Assembly (NCBI GenBank): GCA_028701815.1
Contig: JAQVPY010000022.1
Coordinates: 1-17,591, forward strand
Direction: 5' to 3'
Length of the DNA: 17,591 nt
Source: Bacteroidales bacterium
GTDB taxonomy: Bacteria; Bacteroidota; Bacteroidia; Bacteroidales; BM520
Positions 1 to 8,160 of this stretch are shown here, one piece after another (the first letter of the stretch is position 1; every line of letters starts with the position of its first letter). Both the position numbers and the translations under genes were made by a program. The notes beneath the pieces are model-generated. The model did not search any database. It was not told the origin of the DNA and worked only from the letters and a program-made list of their open reading frames with translations.

Positions 1-936
1 TATAATTCAAAGGAACTCTCAGATTCCCTGTTTAAAGAGGCTGCTGCCGCTCAACTCAACGAATTTCAAGTGAGGAACGATACGCGCGAAAAAGAGCATA
101 AACTGTCTATTCAGGAGACGCAATTGAAGCTTGGACACCGTATCCAATGGTCTCTGGGTGTTACCCTCTTACTGTTTGCTGTTGCAGTTTTCCTGCTTGT
201 CAGGTTGACGTTGTTTCATATACGCCGTAATAAAGAATTAAAGGAAGTTGATAATATAAAGAATAAGTTTTTTTCTATTATCTCTCACGATCTTAAAAGC
301 CCTATCATCGCTCAAAATAAAATGTTGGAACTGCTGACATCTAATTTTGATGCTATTCCCGACGATGTTAAAAAGCAACAGTGTACAACACTTCTGAATT
401 CCTCTAAATCTACGTTGGAATTGCTGAATAATTTGTTGGATTGGTCTCGAATACAGACTGAACGAATGGTTTGCGAACCTGTCTGCGTGCCTATTATAGA
501 TGTTGTACGAGAGGCTTTGAGCGTGTTTACGATGCAAGCGGAAAACAAATCCGTCTCCTTCGTTGTAGAAGTCCCTGATGATGCTGTCGCCGAATGCGAT
601 AGAAATATGATACGTATAGTCTTTCGTAACCTTTTGAGCAATGCCGTTAAATTCTCTTATGAGGGTGGCACTGTGAAGGTGGTTGCGTGTCAGGACGAAA
701 AAATGTGGAGAGTGTCGGTTATCGATTGTGGTACAGGAATGAGCTGTGAGCGATTAGATTCGTTGTTTAAACTTAATGCAAATAAATCCGTCGCGGGGAC
801 AGGTAATGAAACCGGCACCGGCCTCGGACTGATAGTATGTAAGGAACTGACGGAACTCAACAACGGCAAATTATTAGTTGAAAGTGAAGAGGGTAAGGGA
901 ACAACAGTAAGTTTTACATTAAATATGGCAATATGA
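1..936 (+). CDS. Sensor histidine kinase, C-terminal part (5' end outside the window)
   Basis: This is the membrane-anchored sensor kinase of a two-component system. The frame is open from the first base, so the GTG at 70 is not the likely start; the visible part is about 311 residues. Numbering from base 1, a charged helical stretch (about 20-45) leads to one membrane helix (about 50-70). A HisKA dimerisation domain follows, with the H-box SIISHDLKSP and phospho-accepting His96. The HATPase_c domain has the N box NLLSNAVKFS (Asn210/Asn214), the G1 box DCGTGM (Asp242) and the G2 box GTGLGL (from Gly272). In Bacteroidota, kinases of this shape often carry TPR repeats before the membrane helix, and the opening residues would suit the end of such a region; that is inference. 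The stop overlaps the start of the response regulator by 4 bases, so the two are a cognate, co-translated pair. The signal sensed is unknown. Confidence 0.93.
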   Translation, partial: YNSKELSDSLFKEAAAAQLNEFQVRNDTREKEHKLSIQETQLKLGHRIQWSLGVTLLLFAVAVFLLVRLTLFHIRRNKELKEVDNIKNKFFSIISHDLKSPIIAQNKMLELLTSNFDAIPDDVKKQQCTTLLNSSKSTLELLNNLLDWSRIQTERMVCEPVCVPIIDVVREALSVFTMQAENKSVSFVVEVPDDAVAECDRNMIRIVFRNLLSNAVKFSYEGGTVKVVACQDEKMWRVSVIDCGTGMSCERLDSLFKLNANKSVAGTGNETGTGLGLIVCKELTELNNGKLLVESEEGKGTTVSFTLNMAI

Positions 937-1583
937 CAGAAGAAAAGAAAAATATACGGGTGATAATAGTTGATGATCATCAATTGTTTCGCATAGGGAT
1001 TAAAGGAATTCTTACAGAAGATACCGGAATAGAAGTCGTCGGGGAAGCGGCCTCTTCTCAAGAATTGTTTACTTTATTGCCGGATATCGATACTGATATC
1101 GTTCTTCTGGATATTATTCTCCCTGAACTCTCGGGTATTGTGATAGCTGAGCGTCTGCGTAAAGATTATCCTGAAATTAAAATTCTGGTGTTGTCTTCGG
1201 AAAGTGACAGGAGAACTCTTTCAGAATTGGTTACCATAGGCATTGATGGCTTTATCGGAAAAGATCTTCCCCGGGAAGAACTGATTAAAGCTGTTACGGA
1301 TGTTGCTAATGGATCGGAATATTATGGCCGTGATATTGCTCGTATTATTCACTGCATCCGTGTGTCAAAACGTGATGTCTCCGATGATGTTTTTACTTTG
1401 CGTGAGAAAGAGATAATACAGTTGAGTATTAAAGGTCTCCAGGCTAAGGAAATTGCCGACAAATTAAATATTAACGTGGGCACGGTTAATGTTCATAAAA
1501 ACAACATATTTAGGAAATTAGGCATCAATAATTCAGTGGAATTAGTGAACTATTGTTTAAAAAACGGGATAATACATATTTAA
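933..1583 (+). CDS. NarL/FixJ-family response regulator (REC-LuxR HTH)
   Basis: This 216-aa transcriptional regulator is the partner of the kinase directly upstream (ATGA overlap). The N-terminal receiver domain (about 8-125) shows the acidic pair Asp14/Asp15, phospho-acceptor Asp60 in IVLLDIILPE, the switch Ser88 in ILVLSS and the conserved Lys110 in GFIGKD. The C-terminal LuxR-type helix-turn-helix (about 152-216) starts at FTLREKEI and contains the recognition-helix stretch NVGTVNVHKNNIFRKL. All catalytic receiver residues are present, so phosphorylation control is expected. Target genes cannot be deduced; no obvious target promoter is adjacent because the next gene is convergent, 18 bases away, with no clear hairpin between them. 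The family is certain; the pathway is unknown. Confidence 0.95.
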   Translation: MTEEKKNIRVIIVDDHQLFRIGIKGILTEDTGIEVVGEAASSQELFTLLPDIDTDIVLLDIILPELSGIVIAERLRKDYPEIKILVLSSESDRRTLSELVTIGIDGFIGKDLPREELIKAVTDVANGSEYYGRDIARIIHCIRVSKRDVSDDVFTLREKEIIQLSIKGLQAKEIADKLNINVGTVNVHKNNIFRKLGINNSVELVNYCLKNGIIHI

Positions 1584-1601
1584 AACACAATATCTTTACT
1601 C

Positions 1602-4600
1602 CTACAGATGATAGCGCTTTTCGAATTGTGACAGTCGCTCGCTTGTAGAAATAATATATTGATATGGAGGTAACTCCTTTTTCCTTTTTATTCGGCGGGC
1701 TTTCTGTGGGTCGTTGCGAATCAGATCTGCAAACTCGTCATTTGTAGAGAATGTAAACATGCTGTTGTTTATGTAATAGAAGAAATATTTGTTACTTTTT
1801 CCCTGAATTCCGTTTGTATAAATCATAATTGAGACGGATTCTGTTCCGCCGGCTTTTGATATTTCGACGACGCCCCTGACTGTCTTGTTGACGATTTTGC
1901 CGTTGACGGCACCTATGCTTATGGGCTCTTCTGTGTAGAAGATTTTTCTTTCATTATCCCATTTAAGGTCGGCTCGAGAAATAATCAGTGACGACTTTAA
2001 TATTTCAGGTATTTCGGAGGAGCTGCCGAAATTAAGCATGTCGTTATAGTATTTGTTATATGACTTGGCAGGCATAATATACGACAGGTTTTGCAGGTAT
2101 CGTGTCTCGTTGTACGGTAGATTCCAGTCTGTCGCCGTGAGGTCTGCTGCCAGTATATTTAGAGCTTTATCATTGAAGTGGAAGTTGAGGAACATCGACA
2201 GAGACAATACAAGCTCGTCGTTATAGATATTATATCTCAAATCTCCGGTAAGCGGACAAGACACACGTCCGAGTTTTTCGAAGATGTCGAAGATGCCTGA
2301 GCCCTCCATATTACAGTTTGCCGCGTCGAGGGTGATATGTTTGGGTGCGTTGTGTACGTTGATTGCAGCGGTGTCCGTAATACAATATTCGTTGCCTTTG
2401 AACGACAAGATACCGTCGATATCGAAGATGCATTTATCGGGCGTCTTTTTCTTTGTCGACAGGAACACCGGATATATCATGGCTCCCGGGTTGGAGATGT
2501 TTAATCCTGAGAATATCTCTTTGCCCTCGTCGGATTTAACGTTTTTGTTGACGGGGAGCCTTAAATTATACGGGTTGGCACCCGAAGACAACTGTACCCA
2601 TGTCTCGTTGGCGAAGCACGCCTGTTTCAGCCTGTAATAGCCGTTGAGGTTTATATCGGATTTCTCGTTAGTGACGGTTATGGCGCCTTGAAAGTCCACT
2701 ACCGGATTTAATGGGAGGGGATTTATCTCGGAGATGCGTGCTTTGCCGGTGACGGTTTCTGCGGTGCCGGTGACAGCCTCCATAAATATCGGGGTTACAG
2801 TCTTGGTGATGTCAATATAATTGTAATATCCCGAACTGGTAAATTGCGAGCGCGATTTAATTGTCGCGTCAGCGTCGTATAATGTGTGATAACGCTTTTC
2901 TCTATTTATCACTATATGACCTTTCGATATCGGCATCATGGCACCGCCTACGCTTATTACCACTGACTTGCCGGGGGGAAATATTGCTGCGTCGGAGACT
3001 TCAATAAATTCGATTCCCTGTAATGTCAATGATGAAGTTAAACAGTCATATTCTCCTCTCTGACTGAAAAATTCGAGCCCTTCGGCTTTTTTACTGGTAG
3101 ATTTGACTAAATATTTTGTCGGCGGGGTATCCAAATGGATGTATATCGCGGAGTCTGCTTCCGGGGTGTTAAGATAATTGACGTCCCCTAAAACGAGCTC
3201 GTTGCGAGGTATATCCCATAAGAATCTATCGTATTTTGTTATATAGGCGTTTTCTTTAAAGGCTATCTCTGCCTTCTCCTCGACTTTAGCGGTAAAAAAC
3301 CCCCTCTTCTGTTCGACATCCATATAAACGCTGAAATTATCTGCTTCGACTGAAGTATATTTACCGTCTGGCAGATAATAGTCGAAACTGCATGAATCTG
3401 CCGTGAAGACCTTCTGTTTAAGCATAAAGTCGCCGGAGGTGATTTTTCCCTGTCCGTTGATTAAAGTGCCACCTGCGCTCATCTTTTCGGGTGAATATCT
3501 TAATTCTCCGTCGAGTTGTAACAAGTTATTATATAGTTTATAAGGTTCGCCGCCTATGGTGTTAAAAGACATGGTGTTAGAAGCTATATCCCATAGCATG
3601 GAAGAAGTGGAACCTTCCACATCAGGGTATTCCGTTTCGCCTACCTGCGCTTCTATGAGCACTCTGTCGACGATGGCAAATGCAGAGTCGGGGTATAGCA
3701 TAAAATCTGCCGATTTCAACTCCGCCGTTATATAGTCGAGTTTTCCGTTGCCTCTGAAGCAGTCGTTGCTGAGGGTGACCGTGTTATAGAAACGTCCCTT
3801 GCCACTATAAATGGGCTGTCCCCCCTCAGGCATATAATGAACGAATCCTAACGATAAATCCGGCATCACGGTAAGCGACTCCTTGATATCTTCAAAGATT
3901 CCCGCTGACACAAGTTTCCCTTTGAGCAAAATATTTTCGGGAATGAAGCCCCTTAAGCTGTCGACAGAGAATGGGTCAAGCAGAAAATAAAACCGGTCTC
4001 TCGCGTATACTCCATTGCAGGTAGTAGTCTTATCATAGTATACAAAGGCCGAGTCGTTGCAGATAAAACGCGGGTATTCGGGATAATCCATGTTGCCCGA
4101 TTTGTTAAAAGGCATATTTATCTCCAGAAATCCGGAAAGATTCTGAATAGGGGAGTTTATCTTTTTAACGACAGGAAGCCCTTTGATATCGTATTCGTCG
4201 GTTGTCACAAAAAAAGACATGGAGTCTATACTTGCTAAATCGAATTTATTGCGGTGATAGTCTAAAACGCCCGAATTTACATAATAGTCCACAAATCCAG
4301 CCTGCAGATATCCTGCGAATTCAATATTCATCTCTTCTCTGACGGATACTTTATTGCCATAAGGGAAAAGGATGACGTTGTCTTTTTCATTGAAGGTGAT
4401 ACTTGATACGCCGTTGATGGTAAGAAGGTCGTTGTCGAGGTTCAGAGAGCCGTTGTCACCGCTCTTTACAAAAGAATAAATACTTATGATATCGTAATCT
4501 TTTTTCTCGCTATAGGCATAAACGTAGTCGAAAAGCTTTTGGTTGACGCTGATTTTATCGTTGGTGAGATCATATTTTATGAGTTCGAGGTTGGCAAAGA

Positions 4601-6077
4601 GCAGCAGGTTGGTCTTTATCTGTTCAGCACTCTTTTTACAATAGTCGACATATTCGTAAAGATAGAATTCGTTTCCGGCCTTTTTCGTGTATTGGAAGAG
4701 GGTGATTATGGAATTTATTCCATCGGCTGTCTCAAATTCTCTGAATCTTTTCTTAGAGAAGAAGTTATTTGATTCAAAAAAAGCCGTCCCCTCATGGGTA
4801 AAAGTGCTGGAAGGAGTGAAGTCGATGTGATCGCTGCCCTGTGTCCATACGATGTTGTCGCAGTAAATGTTTATTTTATGGTATTTGCTTTTAAAGGGCG
4901 GGGCGCCGGTGTTCTCGGGGTCTCCGTTTATTGTCAGCTTACTTTGGATGTTGTTGTCGACTAAGGTATCGAACGAATATTTCATAACGACGTTGTCGTG
5001 AGAGATGGTGTCGTTTTGGGTGAACATAACGAATGAGGCGCGACTTGATATGCGGGAGTTTCTGATATTAAAGCGTTTCGATTTAAATACGGCCAACAGC
5101 TTTTTGTTGCGGTAGACATCTATTTCTGCTTTGTCTTTTTCGTCGCCGAATCCGATTATTTGGGAGCCTTCGATAGCGAATCTGCCTGTAAAATTTATGT
5201 TGGGGAAGATGTCTTTTATCTCGAAGATGTTCTCCGAATGCATGGTGAATTTAGGGTATCGTGCGTTAGTGCCCTTAGCTCTTTGCAGACATTTGTCGGT
5301 GATTTTTCCTGTGACGAACTTTCTGCCAAGATATTTCGTATGATAAAGGTTTACCGAGTCGACGACGATGGAGGTGTTGTCGAGAGTGATAGAGTATCCG
5401 GACGGTAATTTTGCATAGAGGATATCTTTGTCGAAGCCGGCTTTCTGCCAGTCTATTACACCCTTTTTTCCGCTAAAAATGCCCGTAAGGAAGTTTATTT
5501 TTCCTGAGCACTCATGAATGATGATGCTGTCATTATCTGGACATACGAGGTCGGCATTTTCAAAGACGATGAGAGGTATCTGTTGGTTTGATAATTCGAT
5601 GCTGATTTTGTCGGCATCTTCGAGTTGCCAGCGGCTATATAAGGTGTGGGCGACGATATTGTGTCTGAAAAGGTCGTCCCAAAGTTTGAAGTCCTGTGCG
5701 GAGAGTGGGCTCCGACAGACATGTTTTATCCAGGATTTGCAGTCGCTCAGCTCGTATTGCGACAGGATCATGCCTTCAAAGGCGGTGATAAATGCTGCAG
5801 TCTCGTTGAACTTGTTGTCTTTTGCGACGAGACAATTCAGGCCGTTGCATAATTCGGCTGCGAATTTGACATCGCATCTCTCGTCTCTGACAATTTTACC
5901 GAAAGAATTTTTCAAAGAAGTCACCTCTTTCTTGTCGACATTTTTTCCGAGGATGTCGGCGTAATTGTTAAAGGCGACTTGTAGGGAGTCGCCCGGAGCG
6001 AACAAGGGAATTTCCGACTGCGCTTTTATGATGCAGCAGCTGATAAAGAGCAGTAGAGCGAGGGCAAATCGTTTCAT
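1602..6077 (-). CDS. Very large exported beta-rich protein of unknown function (1491 aa)
   Basis: I do not recognise this family. Residues 1-19 form a clear Sec signal peptide (hydrophobic core ALALLLFISCCII, probable cleavage after the Ala of IKAQ). There is no lipobox and no later membrane helix, so a periplasmic, surface or outer-membrane-associated location is likely. The mature protein starts with a roughly 150-residue section that looks helical, followed by more than 1300 residues of alternating polar/hydrophobic segments rich in Asn, Asp, Tyr, Phe and Ser, as in long beta-solenoid or beta-sandwich proteins. A weak W-D motif recurs (Trp829 in LWDI, Trp954 in LWDI, Trp1373 in KWDN; a looser match at Trp411). 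The C-terminus is basic (ARRIKRKKELPPYQY). It starts one base after the pncB stop, so it is the last gene of an lpxH-pncB operon. An OstA/AsmA-like lipid-handling role is possible but only suggested by the envelope context. Confidence 0.85.
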   Translation of the reverse strand: MKRFALALLLFISCCIIKAQSEIPLFAPGDSLQVAFNNYADILGKNVDKKEVTSLKNSFGKIVRDERCDVKFAAELCNGLNCLVAKDNKFNETAAFITAFEGMILSQYELSDCKSWIKHVCRSPLSAQDFKLWDDLFRHNIVAHTLYSRWQLEDADKISIELSNQQIPLIVFENADLVCPDNDSIIIHECSGKINFLTGIFSGKKGVIDWQKAGFDKDILYAKLPSGYSITLDNTSIVVDSVNLYHTKYLGRKFVTGKITDKCLQRAKGTNARYPKFTMHSENIFEIKDIFPNINFTGRFAIEGSQIIGFGDEKDKAEIDVYRNKKLLAVFKSKRFNIRNSRISSRASFVMFTQNDTISHDNVVMKYSFDTLVDNNIQSKLTINGDPENTGAPPFKSKYHKINIYCDNIVWTQGSDHIDFTPSSTFTHEGTAFFESNNFFSKKRFREFETADGINSIITLFQYTKKAGNEFYLYEYVDYCKKSAEQIKTNLLLFANLELIKYDLTNDKISVNQKLFDYVYAYSEKKDYDIISIYSFVKSGDNGSLNLDNDLLTINGVSSITFNEKDNVILFPYGNKVSVREEMNIEFAGYLQAGFVDYYVNSGVLDYHRNKFDLASIDSMSFFVTTDEYDIKGLPVVKKINSPIQNLSGFLEINMPFNKSGNMDYPEYPRFICNDSAFVYYDKTTTCNGVYARDRFYFLLDPFSVDSLRGFIPENILLKGKLVSAGIFEDIKESLTVMPDLSLGFVHYMPEGGQPIYSGKGRFYNTVTLSNDCFRGNGKLDYITAELKSADFMLYPDSAFAIVDRVLIEAQVGETEYPDVEGSTSSMLWDIASNTMSFNTIGGEPYKLYNNLLQLDGELRYSPEKMSAGGTLINGQGKITSGDFMLKQKVFTADSCSFDYYLPDGKYTSVEADNFSVYMDVEQKRGFFTAKVEEKAEIAFKENAYITKYDRFLWDIPRNELVLGDVNYLNTPEADSAIYIHLDTPPTKYLVKSTSKKAEGLEFFSQRGEYDCLTSSLTLQGIEFIEVSDAAIFPPGKSVVISVGGAMMPISKGHIVINREKRYHTLYDADATIKSRSQFTSSGYYNYIDITKTVTPIFMEAVTGTAETVTGKARISEINPLPLNPVVDFQGAITVTNEKSDINLNGYYRLKQACFANETWVQLSSGANPYNLRLPVNKNVKSDEGKEIFSGLNISNPGAMIYPVFLSTKKKTPDKCIFDIDGILSFKGNEYCITDTAAINVHNAPKHITLDAANCNMEGSGIFDIFEKLGRVSCPLTGDLRYNIYNDELVLSLSMFLNFHFNDKALNILAADLTATDWNLPYNETRYLQNLSYIMPAKSYNKYYNDMLNFGSSSEIPEILKSSLIISRADLKWDNERKIFYTEEPISIGAVNGKIVNKTVRGVVEISKAGGTESVSIMIYTNGIQGKSNKYFFYYINNSMFTFSTNDEFADLIRNDPQKARRIKRKKELPPYQYIISTSERLSQFEKRYHL

Positions 6078-6078
6078 A

Positions 6079-7242
6079 TTACATGGCGATCACTTGTTGG
6101 CACAATTTAATGGCCTCCGCATCACCGGTATGTTTGCCGTCGGCATCGGAGAGCTTAACGGTATTAACCCAATTGTAGCCTTCCGGTTTTGCAGCGGACA
6201 TCTTTATGACGATATTAAGCGGAGTGACTCCTACATCATTTGTGAAATTGGTGCCTATTCCGAAGGAAATCCTGATTTTGCCATGACAGAAGTCGCGAAT
6301 CTCTTTTACCTTGTCGGGAATCAGAGAGTCAGAGAATACTATCGTCTTGGTTGTCGGGTCAATGCCGAGTTTTTTATAATGATTTATTGTCTTTTCTGCG
6401 AAGATGATAGGGTCACCGGAGTCGTGACGTACGCCATCGAACAACTTAGCAAATTTCATATCGAAATATCTGAAGAACAGATCGGAGGTAAATGTGTCAG
6501 CTAAAGCTATCCCAAGGTCGCCGCGATAGATGTCTATCCAATGCTCCAAAGAGAACATGGTAGCCATCTTAAATCCATATTGGGCGGCGTGAAACATAAA
6601 CCATTCATGGGCCTGTGTCCCCATGGGGGTGATGTCGTATTTGTGGGCAAAATGGACGTTAGATGTCCCCAAAAAAGTATGATCGTCGGAGTATTTCTTT
6701 AAGGTCTGTATGATTTCGTCGTGATTGTGATAGGAATATCTGCGGCGGGTGCCAAAGTCGGAAACTCTGATACCTATGGATCTGTAAAATTGCATTTTTT
6801 CGTCAGCATTCCTTCTTATCTCGTTTTCCGGCAAGATGGGCTGTCCCGTGAGCTGGAAGAATAATTCCGAGATGAGGGCCATAAGAGGAATCTCCCATAA
6901 GATAGTCCTGTACCAGAGTCCCTCTATAGACACTTTTAAGTCGCCGTCAATGCAACTTGCATATACCTCGCTGGCGTCAAATCTGTAGCCCGCAAGAAAA
7001 TCAAGGTACGCCGGATCGAGAAAATCACAACGGCTTAGGATAAATTCTTTCTCTTCTTTTTTTAGTTTCAGAGTCTGTAATTCGCTGATGGCTTCTTTTA
7101 AAATTATGTCAAATCCGTCAGGAAATTTTGTTCCTCCACGATTGATAAATTCATACCGTGCGTATGCACGCGGAAATAAATTTATTACCGCCTTCTGCAT
7201 GGTGAATTTGTAAAAATCGTTGTCTAAAATAGATGTAATCAT
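6079..7242 (-). CDS. pncB: Nicotinate phosphoribosyltransferase
   Basis: This cytoplasmic enzyme of NAD salvage (Preiss-Handler pathway) converts nicotinate, PRPP and ATP to nicotinate mononucleotide. The 387-aa protein has the normal family length and starts with the characteristic MITSILDNDFYKFTMQ. Further family blocks are FINRGGTKFPDGF near the N-terminus, GLWYRTILWEIPL (about 108-120), SDFGTRRRYS (161-170), LGTSNVHFAHKY (191-202) and ITPMGTQAHEW (204-214). His212 in the last block corresponds to the histidine phosphorylated in the enteric enzyme. The start is well fixed by that N-terminal block. It lies 37 bases downstream of lpxH and one base upstream of the giant exported gene, all on the same strand, so the three are very probably co-transcribed from the promoter at 8086-8117. 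Confidence 0.97.
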   Translation of the reverse strand: MITSILDNDFYKFTMQKAVINLFPRAYARYEFINRGGTKFPDGFDIILKEAISELQTLKLKKEEKEFILSRCDFLDPAYLDFLAGYRFDASEVYASCIDGDLKVSIEGLWYRTILWEIPLMALISELFFQLTGQPILPENEIRRNADEKMQFYRSIGIRVSDFGTRRRYSYHNHDEIIQTLKKYSDDHTFLGTSNVHFAHKYDITPMGTQAHEWFMFHAAQYGFKMATMFSLEHWIDIYRGDLGIALADTFTSDLFFRYFDMKFAKLFDGVRHDSGDPIIFAEKTINHYKKLGIDPTTKTIVFSDSLIPDKVKEIRDFCHGKIRISFGIGTNFTNDVGVTPLNIVIKMSAAKPEGYNWVNTVKLSDADGKHTGDAEAIKLCQQVIAM

Positions 7243-7279
7243 TTCAAACTGTTTTTTTATTAATAATAACGCCTTCCGG

Positions 7280-8062
7280 CTAATTTTTAATGTCTTCGAA
7301 TTTATTTAATGTGATGGCGCCATTTTCATCAATCTTTGCGTATGTGAAATGCGTCATCCAGTCGCCCAAAATCACAATCTTGGCTTTGCTGTCGGGCATG
7401 TCTGCAAATACCGGCACATGGCGATGCCCGAAGATAAAATAGTCTATGTCAGGTGCCTCTGCTGATTTTTTTACGGCATATTTGTATAATAACTCGTTCT
7501 CTAAGATGATTTCGACGTCTTTGCCTCGCTCAAGACGCTTAATATATCTGTGCTTGTCGGAGAGCAAAAGCCCTATTCTGACACCGATATCCGGATGCAG
7601 CCATTTGAAGATGAACTGGTTGACTTTCCCGTCAAAAATTCTAAGAAGCAGCTTGTAAAAGATGTCGTCAGGACCTAATCCGTGACCATGACCGAGATGA
7701 ACATTCTTGTTGCCTATCATGATAGTTTCGGGGTCGCTGTGATATATTATACCGATCTCTTCTTTTAGATAATTAAACTCCCAGATGTCGTGGTTGCCAC
7801 GGAACAGGTGAACGTTGATGCCGATATCGACTAATTCGGCTATCTTGGCAAGGATTCTTACGTAGCCTTTAGGGACTACCTTCGAATACTCAAACCAAAA
7901 ATCGAAGATATCGCCGAGTAAATAGATCTCTTTGGCGTCTTCTTTTACAGCATCCATCCATCTGATAATAATTTTCTCACGGATCAATGAAGATTCGTGG
8001 TCGGGTATTCCGAGGTGAAAATCAGATAAAAAGTAAAAATTTTTCTTGCCGTTTTCTGACAT
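7280..8062 (-). CDS. lpxH: UDP-2,3-diacylglucosamine diphosphatase (LpxH-type metallophosphatase)
   Basis: This enzyme hydrolyses UDP-2,3-diacylglucosamine to lipid X plus UMP, the fourth step of lipid A synthesis, at the cytoplasmic face of the inner membrane. The 260-aa protein is a calcineurin-like phosphoesterase with the full metal-ligand series: Asp14/His16 in SDFHLG, Asp51 in LLGDIFDFW, Asn90/His91 in RGNHD, His125/His127 in GHGHG and His213/His215 in FGHRHVP. The insert between the GHGHG and GHRH motifs (about 131-200) contains amphipathic helices, as in the membrane-associated lid of LpxH. It is the first gene of the lpxH-pncB-giant protein unit, with a predicted leader of about 17 bases. 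A different metallophosphatase substrate cannot be excluded from motifs alone, but lpxK close by supports the lipid A assignment. Confidence 0.9.
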   Translation of the reverse strand: MSENGKKNFYFLSDFHLGIPDHESSLIREKIIIRWMDAVKEDAKEIYLLGDIFDFWFEYSKVVPKGYVRILAKIAELVDIGINVHLFRGNHDIWEFNYLKEEIGIIYHSDPETIMIGNKNVHLGHGHGLGPDDIFYKLLLRIFDGKVNQFIFKWLHPDIGVRIGLLLSDKHRYIKRLERGKDVEIILENELLYKYAVKKSAEAPDIDYFIFGHRHVPVFADMPDSKAKIVILGDWMTHFTYAKIDENGAITLNKFEDIKN

Positions 8063-8085
8063 TAGCGTGATTTTTTATCGCGCTT

Positions 8086-8117
8086 CAAAGATAGCTCTAT
8101 TTTTTCTAAATAAAAAA
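8086..8117 (-). promoter_or_regulatory. Promoter for lpxH-pncB operon
   Basis: On the minus strand TATCTTTG (plus-strand 8086-8093) matches the Bacteroidota -7 consensus TAnnTTTG. A T-tract (plus-strand A-tract 8112-8117) lies 18 bases upstream, where the -33 element belongs. Transcription would start near 8079, only about 17 bases before the lpxH ATG. It is back to back with the promoter of the small exported gene. Confidence 0.7.
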
Positions 8118-8128
8118 TATTATCTTTG
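8100..8128 (+). promoter_or_regulatory. Promoter for the small exported protein gene
   Basis: TATCTTTG at 8121-8128 is a consensus Bacteroidota -7 element, with a T-tract at 8100-8105 as a poor -33 element (15-base spacing, shorter than usual). Transcription would begin about 8135, giving a leader of about 26 bases before the ATG at 8161. Confidence 0.65.
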
Positions 8129-8160
8129 AAGCGTTTTTTAGAATAAATAAAATCGAATAC

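Larger units (their letters stand above)
8081..8133. repeat. 13-bp perfect inverted repeat spanning two divergent promoters
   Basis: CGCTTCAAAGATA (8081-8093) and TATCTTTGAAGCG (8121-8133) are exact reverse complements separated by 27 bases. Each arm contains one promoter's -7 element plus the first bases downstream of it. Between the arms ATTTTTT (8099-8105) and AAAAAAT (8112-8118) form a further, nearly concentric inverted pair. The element is therefore a nearly symmetrical bidirectional promoter; it could also be bound by a dimeric regulator. Confidence 0.8.

Noticed and set aside
70..72. GTG as the start of the histidine kinase
   Set aside because: The frame is open to base 1 with residues that suit the region before the membrane helix, so the gene begins outside the window.
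1584..1601. Terminator between the response regulator and the giant gene
   Set aside because: The 18 bases between these convergent genes contain no hairpin or T-tract.
5518..5964. Plus-strand open frame of 148 codons inside the giant exported gene
   Set aside because: Lies over the helical N-terminal part of the minus-strand gene; no promoter or ribosome binding site and no family resemblance.
7260..7282. Small GCC/GGC hairpin between lpxH and pncB as a terminator
   Set aside because: Only a 3-bp core stem; too weak, and the genes look co-transcribed.
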